64,000 nucleotides of DNA. Source: G963663365 sp963663365. Lineage in GTDB: Bacteria > Hinthialibacterota > Hinthialibacteria > Hinthialibacterales > G963663365. The translations under genes and the position numbers were made by a program. A model generated the notes under the pieces. It was not told where the DNA came from. It ran no database searches and worked only from the letters and a program-made list of their open reading frames with translations. The DNA lies in contig CAXXIH010000008.1 in assembly GCA_963663365.2 (NCBI GenBank), positions 2,294,001 to 2,358,000 of the forward strand, read 5' to 3'. Shown piece after piece: positions 1-9,083 of this stretch; positions within the stretch are counted from its first letter, which is position 1, and each line of letters begins with the position of its first letter.

Positions 1-153
1 TGTCCCCGGGCGATGCCGCAAATCAACTTCCGGCCTTTGCAAAAAACTTGATTCCATTGGCGCAATGGGGAAAGCAGGAATGATACTCGTTGCCGGCATA
101 GAAATGGATTGAACACCTGTATTGAGTACCTTGGATAAGAAGGAGCCTTAAAC

Positions 154-1026
154 GTGAGTTCGGCGCCCATAAGTATCAAGACAAAACTTCGATTGATTTT
201 GGCCTTGCTCGCCATGATCATCATGACTCATCAGGCCACTTGCGCGGAGGTTGTACGCAAGATGATCGATTTAAGCGACGCACAAATGGTCCACACCAGA
301 CGCCCGATTCTGATTGCCCATCGGGGCGGCGTGATAACTTCGATTTCGCCGGAATGTTCGCTGGCCGCAATCGAGGCTGCGGCCCACGACAAATACGATA
401 TGGTCGAGCTGGATGTTCAAGAAACAAGCGATCATCTTCCGGTCGTGTTTCATGACCGGTCAATGCTCAAAGCCTGCGGTATTGATTCTAAGATTTCCGA
501 GAAAACTTTGTCCGAAATCACCCAAATACGCTACATCGCAGGGGGGCAGCCTGTCGCCTCTTTGGAAGATGCCCTACATCTCTGTAAAAAACTGAATTTG
601 GGCATCATGCTGGATATCAAATTGGCTGGAAGTGAAACATTTTTCGAACGGATACGGAATCTGATTACCGAAATCGGCTTCCCAAATGCTGTTGTCACGA
701 TTAACGGCAATCCGGTAATCCGCAAAAATGTCGAATCAATCTCTTGGCTTACAGTTACAAATGAAGAATTCAAACGTGTTCAAGAAGGTGAATCACTGGA
801 CCTAAAAAGACGGTTTTGGTTCGGATTGCCGCAGGATCTTCCAGTGGAGATGATTCGTAAATTACACGATTGCGGAGCGCTGGTCATACCGGGCGTTAAC
901 ATTTTTCGCTACCCGGGCGAAGTACACCTCGAACTGGCGAAAAAAGATATTGAGGACTTAAATGAGCACTGGGTTGATGGTTTTCAAATCGACTCGGTAT
1001 ACCGTGATTTCTTTCGAGAGAAATAG
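154..1026 (+). CDS. Exported glycerophosphodiester phosphodiesterase family protein
   Basis: Predicted to hydrolyse glycerophosphodiesters, releasing glycerol-3-phosphate or a related product, probably outside the cytoplasm. After an N-terminal hydrophobic signal segment (about residues 10-30) comes the GDPD signature: AHRGG, then PE in the substrate loop, VELDVQ and VFHD, which supply the catalytic His pair and metal-binding acidic residues of this TIM-barrel family. The 290-residue length is normal. The start is GTG at 154 with AAGGAG about nine bases upstream. The following DprA-like gene begins 47 bases after the stop and need not be functionally related. Confidence 0.88.
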   Translation: MSSAPISIKTKLRLILALLAMIIMTHQATCAEVVRKMIDLSDAQMVHTRRPILIAHRGGVITSISPECSLAAIEAAAHDKYDMVELDVQETSDHLPVVFHDRSMLKACGIDSKISEKTLSEITQIRYIAGGQPVASLEDALHLCKKLNLGIMLDIKLAGSETFFERIRNLITEIGFPNAVVTINGNPVIRKNVESISWLTVTNEEFKRVQEGESLDLKRRFWFGLPQDLPVEMIRKLHDCGALVIPGVNIFRYPGEVHLELAKKDIEDLNEHWVDGFQIDSVYRDFFREK

Positions 1027-1073
1027 CAAGAACGGCGCGTTGCGGGCAATGTGCCAAAAACGGGGTTGGACTT

Positions 1074-2063
1074 GTGGCCATATTCTCATCCGAATTATCG
1101 CCGGACAGTGCCGTTGTCTTTTGTCTCTGTGCAAAGATTCCGGACTCCGGCCATAATCAATATGCACCATTACGCAATGCGGAGTGGAATATTCTGCGAC
1201 AACGCTTGGCGGCTTCTTCACTGCGGTATCCGGGAGAATTGCCGGGAAAAAGCGCACGGGTACTATCAAATTCCCTTGAAATAGACTTGGCTGAGGCCAA
1301 ACGAATTGTAACTCTGCTGCGGCGTTCGGATGCGCTTACTAAAGAATTGAAGCGGCTAAAACAGAACGGAATTTGGGTTTGCACACAAACCGATACTGCT
1401 TATCCGACATTTTTTCTCGACCGGCTCAATAAATCGGCTCCTGCATTGTTATACGCTTGGGGAAATAGAAACCTCCTTCAAAAAACCGGAATCGCAGTGG
1501 TTGGTTCGCGCGATCTCGATGAAGCAGGAAAAGCGTTTGCAGAAACTATCGGACAAAAGATTGCCGCTTCCGGCTCCACCCTTATATCGGGCGCGGCTCG
1601 CGGCGCGGACCGGACAGCGATGAGCGCGGCCATCGATGCCGGTGGTTCGACAATAGGAATTTTGGCCGGTGGCCTTACAAGATCAATTGAAAAGAAATAC
1701 CCCCTCAAATGGTTCGAATCGAACCACCTGCTTCTGCTTTGCCCATTTCATCCCAGCATGCCTTTCAGCGCCGGCGGAGCGATGGCAAGGAACACATTGA
1801 TTTATTGCCTTTCCCAAGCCGCGGTCGTTGTATCCTCTGCCAATGGACGGGGAGGAACCTGGACGGGAGCATCAGAATGCCTACGGCGAAATCATGCTCC
1901 GCTTTTTGTCCGAAAGGAAAAGAAGGCGCCGGAAGGGAACCTGGAGCTAATCCGCAGGGGCGGGATTCCTCTCCAGCCCCGAAAACTGAACGATATTCAA
2001 AACCTCCACACGTGGTTTGAAGAGCAATCCGAAAAGGCAAAACATCCCCTGCTTTTAACATAG
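1074..2063 (+). CDS. DprA/Smf-like Rossmann-fold protein
   Basis: Related to DprA, which loads RecA on single-stranded DNA during transformation; some DprA-like proteins instead sit in defence or nucleotide-sensing contexts. The Rossmann core is visible from about residue 140: VVGSR, then SGAARGADRTAM, GGSTIGILAGG and, later, ARNTLIYCLS where DprA has its RN-I-LS motif. The N-terminal 110 residues are not a recognisable SAM domain, although AEAKRIVTLLRR suggests a helical region. There is no C-terminal winged-helix extension. The start is GTG at 1074 with a poor ribosome site, so the true start is uncertain. Whether it acts in competence cannot be told from sequence; no com genes are adjacent. 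Confidence 0.75.
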   Translation: MAIFSSELSPDSAVVFCLCAKIPDSGHNQYAPLRNAEWNILRQRLAASSLRYPGELPGKSARVLSNSLEIDLAEAKRIVTLLRRSDALTKELKRLKQNGIWVCTQTDTAYPTFFLDRLNKSAPALLYAWGNRNLLQKTGIAVVGSRDLDEAGKAFAETIGQKIAASGSTLISGAARGADRTAMSAAIDAGGSTIGILAGGLTRSIEKKYPLKWFESNHLLLLCPFHPSMPFSAGGAMARNTLIYCLSQAAVVVSSANGRGGTWTGASECLRRNHAPLFVRKEKKAPEGNLELIRRGGIPLQPRKLNDIQNLHTWFEEQSEKAKHPLLLT

Positions 2064-2121
2064 AATAGAAACCAGCGGACAAGTAACGTGCGGACTCAGA
2101 CAGAAGAATGAGGTTGCCCTA

Positions 2122-4284
2122 ATGGTTCGTGAAATTGTCGATCTTTGCCGTGATTGGTGCTTGTGCTTGGAAGACGAGCGCAACATGATCTATCAAGACT
2201 ACATGCCGGAACGGTATGAAACCGTAAACCTGCCACACACATGGAATGCAGCGGATACTTTTGCACCAAGCCGTGGCTATTGGCGCGGTGTGGGGTGGTA
2301 CAGAAAAGACTTCCAATCCAAACCGGAATGGCAAGGTCGCCGCATTATACTTGAACTCACCGGTTTCTTCTGCACGGCACATATTTGGCTGAATGGTGAA
2401 TGTGTAGGGTACAGTGCGGACGGTTTCACAGGTCAGTCTTATGATCTGACTGACCTTTTAGAAACCGACGGCAAGAAAAATACAATCGCAATCCGAGTCG
2501 ACAACAGGCACGATCCCGAGTTACTACCCGGAAAGGATATTCCCGATTATGTCCTCTATGGCGGCATCTATCGTGACGTCTTTTTGAATATCACCAACAA
2601 AACCCACTTAGCCGAACGCGGGATTGCAATTCGCACACCACATGTTTCCCCCAGCAAGGCTACTTGCGAAGTCACAGTCGAAATTGCCGAAGCCTCAGAA
2701 AAACCGTCTGCAATTCTACAGATGGTTTTGCTCGATCCTTCAGGAAAGACCGTCGCTGAAAAAAAGAGCACGATTGAGACAATGGGGACAAGCATTGTTC
2801 AATGTTTTGAGATCGATACACCGACACTCTGGTCTCTTGAAAACCCGGCTCTGTACACCGCCGTGGTAACGTTAAAGGAAGCCGATGGCACAATTCTCGA
2901 TCAACTAGAAACGAGTTTTGGATTCCGCTGGTTTGAATTCAATGTCGATGGGGATTTTAAACTCAATGGCGAAAAAGTATTTCTGAAAGGTGTCAACCGG
3001 CATCAGGATTTCGGCGGCTTGGGCAATGCCTTGCCCGAACGGCTGCAACACTATGACGCAGAACTAATTAAAGAGCTTGGCGGTAATTTCGTTCGTCTTT
3101 CACATTATCCGCAGCACACGGCATTCCTGGATGCCTGCGACCGTCTTGGAATTCTTTGTTTTGCGGAAATCGCATCGTGGCAGCACATCGGCGGCCCCGG
3201 CTTTGCGGCCAATGCGGAAGCGATGATGCGGGCCATGATTCGCCGTGATAAAAATCACCCTAGTATCGTTCTTTGGGGGCTTCTTAATGAAGGCCGTTCG
3301 AAATCGCTGTTCGAGCGGCTTAATGAAGTTGTCCATGAGTGTGATCCCACGCGCCCAACAGTCTATGCCGAAAATCACCCGGAAGAGGGAACCCGGCTTG
3401 GGACGGTCAATATCCCGGATGTCTTGGGCCTCAATTACAAATTTCCCCACCTTGACGAAATTAGGGCTCTATGGCCGGACAAGAAATTATTTAGCAGCGA
3501 ACATACCAATGCCGATTATTGCAACCGGGGTAATGAGGATGCAGAGATTTGCTATCTTGAGGCATTACAAAATAATTTTGAAATACTCCATGCTCATCCA
3601 TTTCTAGCAGGCGCCGCACTTTGGTGCATGCATGATTATGCCACCGATTACCGCCCTACCTGGCCCCACCATTACTCCGGTGCAATCGATCATGTCCGGC
3701 TTTATAAAGAAGCCGCACACCTTTTACGTGCATGGTGGCATCAAGATTTGACGGTTCATATCGCCGGACACTGGACTCACCCCGGTTCGGAAGGGAAAAC
3801 CAGAAGCATCTATACCATCTCCAATGGTGAGCGTGTCGAATTATATATGAACGGCCGGCTGATCGGAGAAAAGACCGGAAGCCAATTATTGAAATGGGAA
3901 ATTCCTTATGCACCCGGAAAACTGACCGCCAAAACCCGGCGTGGAGATGAAAGCGCTGAACATACGCTTGAAACAGCGGACACGCCGCAGAAGTTGCACC
4001 TCGCAACATCGACTCCTCAAATCCATGCCGATGGACGGGATGTTAGTTTGATAGATATTCGCTGTCTCGACGCTTCAGACCGTCTGGCGCCACAAACATT
4101 CGCGGTAGTTCTGGAAATCCAAGGCCCGGCAACATTGGGCACGATTGGAGGATTACCCACCGCTCAGCTTTCGGCCGGTCTGGGGCGCTTCGCTGTGCGT
4201 TCCAATGGTGATAAGGGTGAAATTATTGTGCGTGCCGCCGCTCCCGGACTTCAAGACGCGCAAATCTCAGTCCGTGCAGAATGA
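2122..4284 (+). CDS. Glycoside hydrolase family 2 (beta-galactosidase/glucuronidase type)
   Basis: Predicted retaining beta-glycosidase. The GH2 order is complete: sugar-binding jelly roll (residues 1-150, with NLPHTWNA and GWYRKDF), immunoglobulin-like domain (150-270), TIM barrel from FKLNGEKVFLKGVNRHQD, and a C-terminal domain. The acid/base Glu lies in GLLNEGRS (about residue 389) and the nucleophile in LFSSEHT (about residue 459). No signal peptide is seen, so it is probably cytoplasmic and acts on imported oligosaccharides. At 720 residues it is shorter than LacZ (about 1,000). It faces the sialidase and PL22-like genes convergently, suggesting shared glycan use. Substrate cannot be fixed from sequence. 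Confidence 0.9.
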   Translation: MVREIVDLCRDWCLCLEDERNMIYQDYMPERYETVNLPHTWNAADTFAPSRGYWRGVGWYRKDFQSKPEWQGRRIILELTGFFCTAHIWLNGECVGYSADGFTGQSYDLTDLLETDGKKNTIAIRVDNRHDPELLPGKDIPDYVLYGGIYRDVFLNITNKTHLAERGIAIRTPHVSPSKATCEVTVEIAEASEKPSAILQMVLLDPSGKTVAEKKSTIETMGTSIVQCFEIDTPTLWSLENPALYTAVVTLKEADGTILDQLETSFGFRWFEFNVDGDFKLNGEKVFLKGVNRHQDFGGLGNALPERLQHYDAELIKELGGNFVRLSHYPQHTAFLDACDRLGILCFAEIASWQHIGGPGFAANAEAMMRAMIRRDKNHPSIVLWGLLNEGRSKSLFERLNEVVHECDPTRPTVYAENHPEEGTRLGTVNIPDVLGLNYKFPHLDEIRALWPDKKLFSSEHTNADYCNRGNEDAEICYLEALQNNFEILHAHPFLAGAALWCMHDYATDYRPTWPHHYSGAIDHVRLYKEAAHLLRAWWHQDLTVHIAGHWTHPGSEGKTRSIYTISNGERVELYMNGRLIGEKTGSQLLKWEIPYAPGKLTAKTRRGDESAEHTLETADTPQKLHLATSTPQIHADGRDVSLIDIRCLDASDRLAPQTFAVVLEIQGPATLGTIGGLPTAQLSAGLGRFAVRSNGDKGEIIVRAAAPGLQDAQISVRAE

Positions 4285-4310
4285 TACGGCCGGCTTTTTT
4301 AACACATAGC

Positions 4311-5429
4311 CTATTTGGATGCTGCCTGTAAACCAAAACGGGAAAATCCTATTGTCTCATAAGGACTCTGTTTCCCACATTCAAAAAGGCAAGCAACGTC
4401 ATTGCCATCCACCACGGCCATGTCCGAATACGCTGCCGGGCCTTCATGAATTACGTTGAGAGTACACCAGTTCTCTCCTGCATCCCGGCTAAGACGCAGG
4501 GTCAACATTTCTCGTTTTAAACTCGCCGGATTTAGAAACAAAATATCCTGTAAGTTATTGCATCCAACAATACTTGCCTGGCAGGTTGGGCAAATGAGCG
4601 TTTCATCAAATTGAGGCGTTGTCCACGACATTCCGCCATCGTGACTAAGAGATATCGAACGCTTTTTCTGCTCTCGCGCACGCATGTTCAGCAAAATATC
4701 ACCGTTGGCAAGTTCCACAGCCATGCATTCGTTTGTGTCCTCAATCTCAGGTCCAATCAAGCCCCCTTTTTTCCAGGTCTGCCCCTGGTCGTCGCTATAA
4801 ACAACAGCGGCACGATAATTGTATCCGATTCTTTCATTCAACCATATCGGCATTAGCAATCGCCCCGCATGATCCGGATTCCTCAGTTGGATACCGTGCC
4901 CGGGCCCCGCCCCCATACGATTGGCCGGAAATTCGAATTCCTGAATAACACTTGTAATTTCTTTCGGATCGCTCCAACTGCCACCATCATCCCGGCTACT
5001 GGTATGAAACATCTTTTGATTATTGCGCGTGAATAGTAGATGAATCACACCGTCCTCACGTTCGACCACGGGGCATGGATTTCCGATTGTAATCTCTCTG
5101 GTTCCGCCTTCTTCATGGACAATTTGCACAGGCTGCCACGTCTCCCCGCTATCCAGACTGCGGCGTAATAAAAGATCGATATCCCCTGCATCGTCCATGC
5201 TTCGTTTTCGCCCTTCACAGAAAGCCAAAACTGTTCCTTGGTCTGAAATGACCAAAGCCGGAATACGATACGTATGATAACCGCCCTCACCGCTCGTATA
5301 CGGCACGGAACTGACTATCTGCGCACCGGCAATTTCAGCCAATGCAAACACAAAGAGAATTAACACAACAATTGAAAGTCCTGATCCCCAGAACCAACCG
5401 AATCGATTCGTTTGATAATTACTTGTCAT
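4311..5429 (-). CDS. Exo-alpha-sialidase / BNR-repeat glycosidase, exported
   Basis: Predicted six-bladed beta-propeller sialidase (GH33-like) that removes terminal sialic acid or a similar sugar. An N-terminal hydrophobic segment (residues 14-36) is a signal peptide or anchor. The family's Arg-Ile-Pro motif appears as YRIPALV near residue 50, followed by several Asp boxes: SLDSGETW, SSRDDGGSW, SDDQGQTW, SHDGGMSW and SRDAGENW. Length (372) is normal for a single-domain bacterial sialidase. The start overlaps the end of the upstream PL22-like gene by 11 bases, implying one transcript. Related families with the same fold act on other sugars, so the sialic-acid specificity is inferred. Confidence 0.87.
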   Translation of the reverse strand: MTSNYQTNRFGWFWGSGLSIVVLILFVFALAEIAGAQIVSSVPYTSGEGGYHTYRIPALVISDQGTVLAFCEGRKRSMDDAGDIDLLLRRSLDSGETWQPVQIVHEEGGTREITIGNPCPVVEREDGVIHLLFTRNNQKMFHTSSRDDGGSWSDPKEITSVIQEFEFPANRMGAGPGHGIQLRNPDHAGRLLMPIWLNERIGYNYRAAVVYSDDQGQTWKKGGLIGPEIEDTNECMAVELANGDILLNMRAREQKKRSISLSHDGGMSWTTPQFDETLICPTCQASIVGCNNLQDILFLNPASLKREMLTLRLSRDAGENWCTLNVIHEGPAAYSDMAVVDGNDVACLFECGKQSPYETIGFSRFGLQAASK

Positions 5430-6591
5430 TTATCTCTATCTCTTCCGCCAAAGGCAACGTTTCAAAATCATCGGGAAGTTCAGCCAAAAAGATATTCTCG
5501 CTGCCATTACGGCTGGAATTAAAGACAATTCCTTTGCCATCGGGCGTAAACGAACCATGCGGATGTGTCTTGCAGCCTTTTCCGAGATGCCCTTGAGTCA
5601 ATAGCCGCCGCTCTCCGGTCTCAACACGCACCAACCAAATATTGCGGTCAAAATCGTCACCCATCGCCCACTTGCCATCGGGACTTCCATGGGTATGCCA
5701 AGCGCGGTATTGGCTATGCAAAACCGGCTTTCCGGTTTTTAAATCGGCGCTCAATATTCCATGCGGCTTTTGCGTATGTTCTTCGTCATAGGGCCAAATT
5801 GTGAAAATCGCCCGATCAGGCCTCCACCACACTTCATGCGTAACCCATTCGCCGTATGTCTCTTTATAAAACGGCTCCGGCCGCGTTGCGCCATTCTTCA
5901 GAACCCAAGTTCGTTGGGGAGCATCACCGCCGGTTTCATGGCAAAACATCACAACACCGCTTTGAAAGGGATTTGCCTGCACATGGCCGATTAGAAAATC
6001 CAATTCCGTCAGAATCCGCCAAACTCCTGTCTGCAGATCAACCGCCACGAGTGCCCACTTTTTGTCCTTTTCTAGTTCAGCGCCTGTATAAAGGACCTTT
6101 TCATCTGCATCGAGCGATAATCCTCCACGAAGTCCGCTAATCCAATCCGGTTGAGAGGTAATCTTTTTGCCTGCTTGTGATTTTTTGGCTACATGTACAC
6201 ACACAAGGTCTTGCCCATGTATGGCATAAAGACAATCGTCTTTGCGGGCGATAACAAACAGTCCGGTTTCAAAATCCGTAATAACGTGGATTTTCCCGGT
6301 CTTCATTCTAAGCGCATGTGGGGCGCTGTAACCGGCCCGATTGGATTGAAACACCAAATACTTCATATTCGGTGTCCACATCGGATGCGTTTGATAAACA
6401 ATGACATCGTTGGATGCGCCCTGGGTTAACATCCGTACTCTGGCGCCGGTACGTTCATCGGTGTACTCGCCCCATTCAGGCCCCCAAACAGAATCACCGC
6501 TTTCTGCTGCTCCAACACTGCTTGAACCGTATAAATACAATCCGGTCCCAAGACTTGCCTTCAAAAAATCCCGTCTATTCTTTGTGCTCAT
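5419..6591 (-). CDS. Tat-exported beta-propeller protein, oligogalacturonate lyase (PL22)-like
   Basis: Probably a periplasmic seven-bladed propeller related to oligogalacturonate lyases (PL22), which split unsaturated pectin dimers using a manganese ion held by histidines. The N-terminus carries a twin-arginine signal (NRRDFLKASLGTG). PL22-like signatures include QTHPMWTPNMKYLVFQSNR, GHVQANPF, EWVTHEVWWRPD and AWHTHGSPDGKW; these supply conserved His residues. The start at 6591 is preferred over 6597 because GGGAG then sits eight bases upstream. It overlaps the sialidase gene by 11 bases and is the first gene of that pair. The enzymatic call is moderate: many PVC-type genomes carry diverged PL22/TolB-like propellers of unknown substrate. 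Confidence 0.72.
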   Translation of the reverse strand: MSTKNRRDFLKASLGTGLYLYGSSSVGAAESGDSVWGPEWGEYTDERTGARVRMLTQGASNDVIVYQTHPMWTPNMKYLVFQSNRAGYSAPHALRMKTGKIHVITDFETGLFVIARKDDCLYAIHGQDLVCVHVAKKSQAGKKITSQPDWISGLRGGLSLDADEKVLYTGAELEKDKKWALVAVDLQTGVWRILTELDFLIGHVQANPFQSGVVMFCHETGGDAPQRTWVLKNGATRPEPFYKETYGEWVTHEVWWRPDRAIFTIWPYDEEHTQKPHGILSADLKTGKPVLHSQYRAWHTHGSPDGKWAMGDDFDRNIWLVRVETGERRLLTQGHLGKGCKTHPHGSFTPDGKGIVFNSSRNGSENIFLAELPDDFETLPLAEEIEINDK

Positions 6592-6677
6592 GTTCATACT
6601 CCCAAAAGGGATTCAATTACCTGTACATTAGCACAATCGGGATTAATTCGAATTCAATTACGATGGATCGCGGTGGC

Positions 6678-7055
6678 CTATAGCTGCGAAGGTGAAACAC
6701 CGGCAGCCAAAATACTACACGCCTCAATAGGCTGAAGCCCCAGCGATTCGGCCTTTTCACGCGCCTCATCGCTCTCGCTACCGGGATTAAAGAAGACTTG
6801 TTTAATACCTTTCTTTGCCAAATCCTCAAGGATCGTCAGGACTACGTGCGGCTGAACATAAATGCTCGCAATCTCTACATCACCGGGGATATCTAATACC
6901 GAAGCGTAGGCCCTTAAACCTTCAATTTCATTTTCTTTGGGATTGACAGGATAGACTGTGTATCCGGTTGATAGATAGGCCCGAACGGCTTTATTGCCGT
7001 ATTTGCCTCGATTCCGGGAAGCTCCGACAACTGCCACAGTTTTGTTTTGGCTCAT
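6678..7055 (-). CDS. CoA-binding domain protein (YccU-like)
   Basis: Small Rossmann-fold protein of the CoA_binding_2 type. It starts VAVVGASRNRGKYGNKA, the glycine-rich nucleotide-binding turn, followed by GYTVYPVNPKENEIEG and NPGSESDEAREKAESLG, all typical of this 125-140-residue family. The cellular role of the family is poorly known; binding of CoA is shown for relatives only. The ATG at 7055 is chosen because the protein then begins directly before the first strand; an in-frame ATG at 7079 has no ribosome site. It is transcribed on the same strand as the flanking PL22-like and DUF885 genes but with gaps of 86 and 157 bases. Confidence 0.88.
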   Translation of the reverse strand: MSQNKTVAVVGASRNRGKYGNKAVRAYLSTGYTVYPVNPKENEIEGLRAYASVLDIPGDVEIASIYVQPHVVLTILEDLAKKGIKQVFFNPGSESDEAREKAESLGLQPIEACSILAAGVSPSQL

Positions 7056-7212
7056 CGTAGACCTGTCCTTCCATCCCACAGTTCTATAAAGGATTTTCTT
7101 CTCAAAATAAGTTTGGAGAGTTTACTGGAAGTCTCACACAGGCCAAAGCGTGAGGCATAGATAATCCTGCTTATGCCGATTCAACAATCAGCCGGACTTT
7201 TTTTCCGCGATT

Positions 7213-8916
7213 TCAATGTCTTTCGTTACAAAACTGCTTGAAGGTGTCGAAATAAAGAGGAACCGGCGCCGTATCCATGTCTGTCATGCCTGTGTAAATC
7301 GCCCGGAGCGGATAGGGTTTGCCATGCAATGATTCGAGGGATGAGCACAAATCCTCCAGATGCCAGCGTCCCAAAGCCGGGGCCATGGCCTGTATGGGAT
7401 CCCGCGCCACCCATTTCACCTCTTCCTGAGCCTCACGTTCTTCTAATTCGGCATCGCTCATGAATCGCGCGATCGCGCCTTCCGGTTTGATCCGCCCTGT
7501 GTGCAAGCCAACAGCAATGGCAAAGCGAACCAACTCCCGCCTGCGCTCATTTAAAAAGACCAACCGTAAACGCGCCTGCATTCCGGAATCGAAATCTTCC
7601 CCAAAACATGACTCGAATATGAGCGCCGACAAAGCCTGAATTCGAGCCTGATGGTGAGTCGGTATGGGAAGTCCCGGCGCACATCCAACAAGAGAAGCAG
7701 CGGCCACAACCATCCGCCTTGTGGCCGAAAATGGGCGTAGGTATTCGCGGACTTTTCTCCGGGGAGAAACAATAGGCGGCGAGACCACCCAAAGCACCGT
7801 TTCATAATCGTCTCCTTGGCCTGGAATACCGGGGAGATAAATTTCAGTACCCCCCACCAGCCGCAAAAAATCCGGTACAGGCAGTACCGATACATCAGAC
7901 ACAATCTGATCCGTTACGTGCTTTTCCGATGCCAGCCCCCGAACTTCGCTCACCGACTTTGACACAGACTCCAACCATGCATCTATCGGCGGCGTCTCTT
8001 CATAAAGAGACGCCAGCACGGCGGAAGGTGGAGTTTTTTTATCGATACGGTGAGCGGTGGAGCGGATTTCCGCTAGAAGAACCTGCATCTCCTCATCACC
8101 GCGATAAAGGTACTCACCGAGGCGAACAGGCGGACGGTTATCGGGAACACTCACTGCACCCAATAGATCCACGGCACGCTGTAACCGGTCGCTTCCCCAG
8201 CGCATTTCTGTAAAAGTCAGCGCAGAGTCTTGAAGCGAAAGTAAGGCATTTTTATGCATTACAATTGCGCCCACAGCCTCGGCAAGCCGTTTTGCATCAT
8301 CAGTCGAAAGATGTCCGGGACCTCGATTACTTTTTGGGCCACTACATAGAGTCTCGGCAACCGGACCTGTTACATAGTCATAAAGCCATTGAATTTCACG
8401 CAAGGCCATATCGACCAGAAAACGAGCCGGAGGGCGGTCAAAATCATAAGCAGGAGCACACCCCTGCGCCGCATAATCAAGAAACCAACCCGCCGCCGCC
8501 AAGCGCGAGCGAACCGCGCATAAACGTTCATCAAGACTTCCATCGGGACGTGCCAAGGGCACCGCCAAGCCTAACCCAAGTTCCCGAATTGCCCATCCAG
8601 GTTCTTTGGCCGGGAAACCTAATTCTTCATACAGCAGACGTTCCCTGCCAATCTGAAAACGTATGGCCCCGGCCCACAGCCTCGCTTGCCCCCCCTCTTC
8701 ACGATCCCAACTGGCTATCGCGCATATTTGATCCAAATCCCGCTCAAATTGACCCAGCGTGTCCAGCCACACGCCGATATCATCCGGATGATAGCTTGTT
8801 AAACGTGTGTCATATTCATGGTCCCCAAGCTGCGTTGCCAAAACCGGATAGCGCTCACGATAGGCACGATAGAACCGCTCCTTTAGCCGACGGATTGTCA
8901 AGTCACTTTCCCTCAT
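7213..8916 (-). CDS. DUF885 family protein, metal site degenerate
   Basis: A 567-residue protein of the DUF885 family (M32-peptidase-like fold). The C-terminal half has the family pattern: LFLNERRRELVRFAIAVGLHTG, then ALARF-type helix, EEVKWVARDPIQAMAPALG. In active members a HExxPGHH zinc motif lies before this; here that stretch reads APGLPIPTHHQARIQ, keeping only the terminal His pair. No signal peptide is seen, whereas many DUF885 proteins are exported. It could be a non-peptidase binding protein. The start at 8916 has AGGAG five bases upstream. It stands alone, divergent from the SurA-like gene. Confidence 0.7.
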   Translation of the reverse strand: MRESDLTIRRLKERFYRAYRERYPVLATQLGDHEYDTRLTSYHPDDIGVWLDTLGQFERDLDQICAIASWDREEGGQARLWAGAIRFQIGRERLLYEELGFPAKEPGWAIRELGLGLAVPLARPDGSLDERLCAVRSRLAAAGWFLDYAAQGCAPAYDFDRPPARFLVDMALREIQWLYDYVTGPVAETLCSGPKSNRGPGHLSTDDAKRLAEAVGAIVMHKNALLSLQDSALTFTEMRWGSDRLQRAVDLLGAVSVPDNRPPVRLGEYLYRGDEEMQVLLAEIRSTAHRIDKKTPPSAVLASLYEETPPIDAWLESVSKSVSEVRGLASEKHVTDQIVSDVSVLPVPDFLRLVGGTEIYLPGIPGQGDDYETVLWVVSPPIVSPRRKVREYLRPFSATRRMVVAAASLVGCAPGLPIPTHHQARIQALSALIFESCFGEDFDSGMQARLRLVFLNERRRELVRFAIAVGLHTGRIKPEGAIARFMSDAELEEREAQEEVKWVARDPIQAMAPALGRWHLEDLCSSLESLHGKPYPLRAIYTGMTDMDTAPVPLYFDTFKQFCNERH

Positions 8917-9083
8917 GGCACTCCTGCTTGCACTTACTATACCTGCAGAGATTTGTAACCGGGAAGTACCGCTTTTTTTCGGATGGCATCACCAAAAATT
9001 CCGGGACCATCCCGCCTTTCTCCCAAAGCCGCGGAGGGGACATTCATCGCCCATTCCGCATAATTTGCTAAGATACCCGCACA

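Noticed and set aside
1..83. Possible C-terminal end of an upstream gene in frame 3 (26 codons to TGA at 81-83)
   Set aside because: Only 26 codons are visible and two other frames also stay open for part of this stretch; no family motif can be seen.
1705..1722. GGTTCGAATCGAACC as tRNA or palindromic operator
   Set aside because: It is inside the DprA-like coding region, with no tRNA structure nearby; the palindrome is likely chance.
4285..4310. GCCGGC followed by T-run between convergent genes as a terminator
   Set aside because: The palindrome has no loop, so a stable hairpin cannot form as a normal rho-independent terminator.
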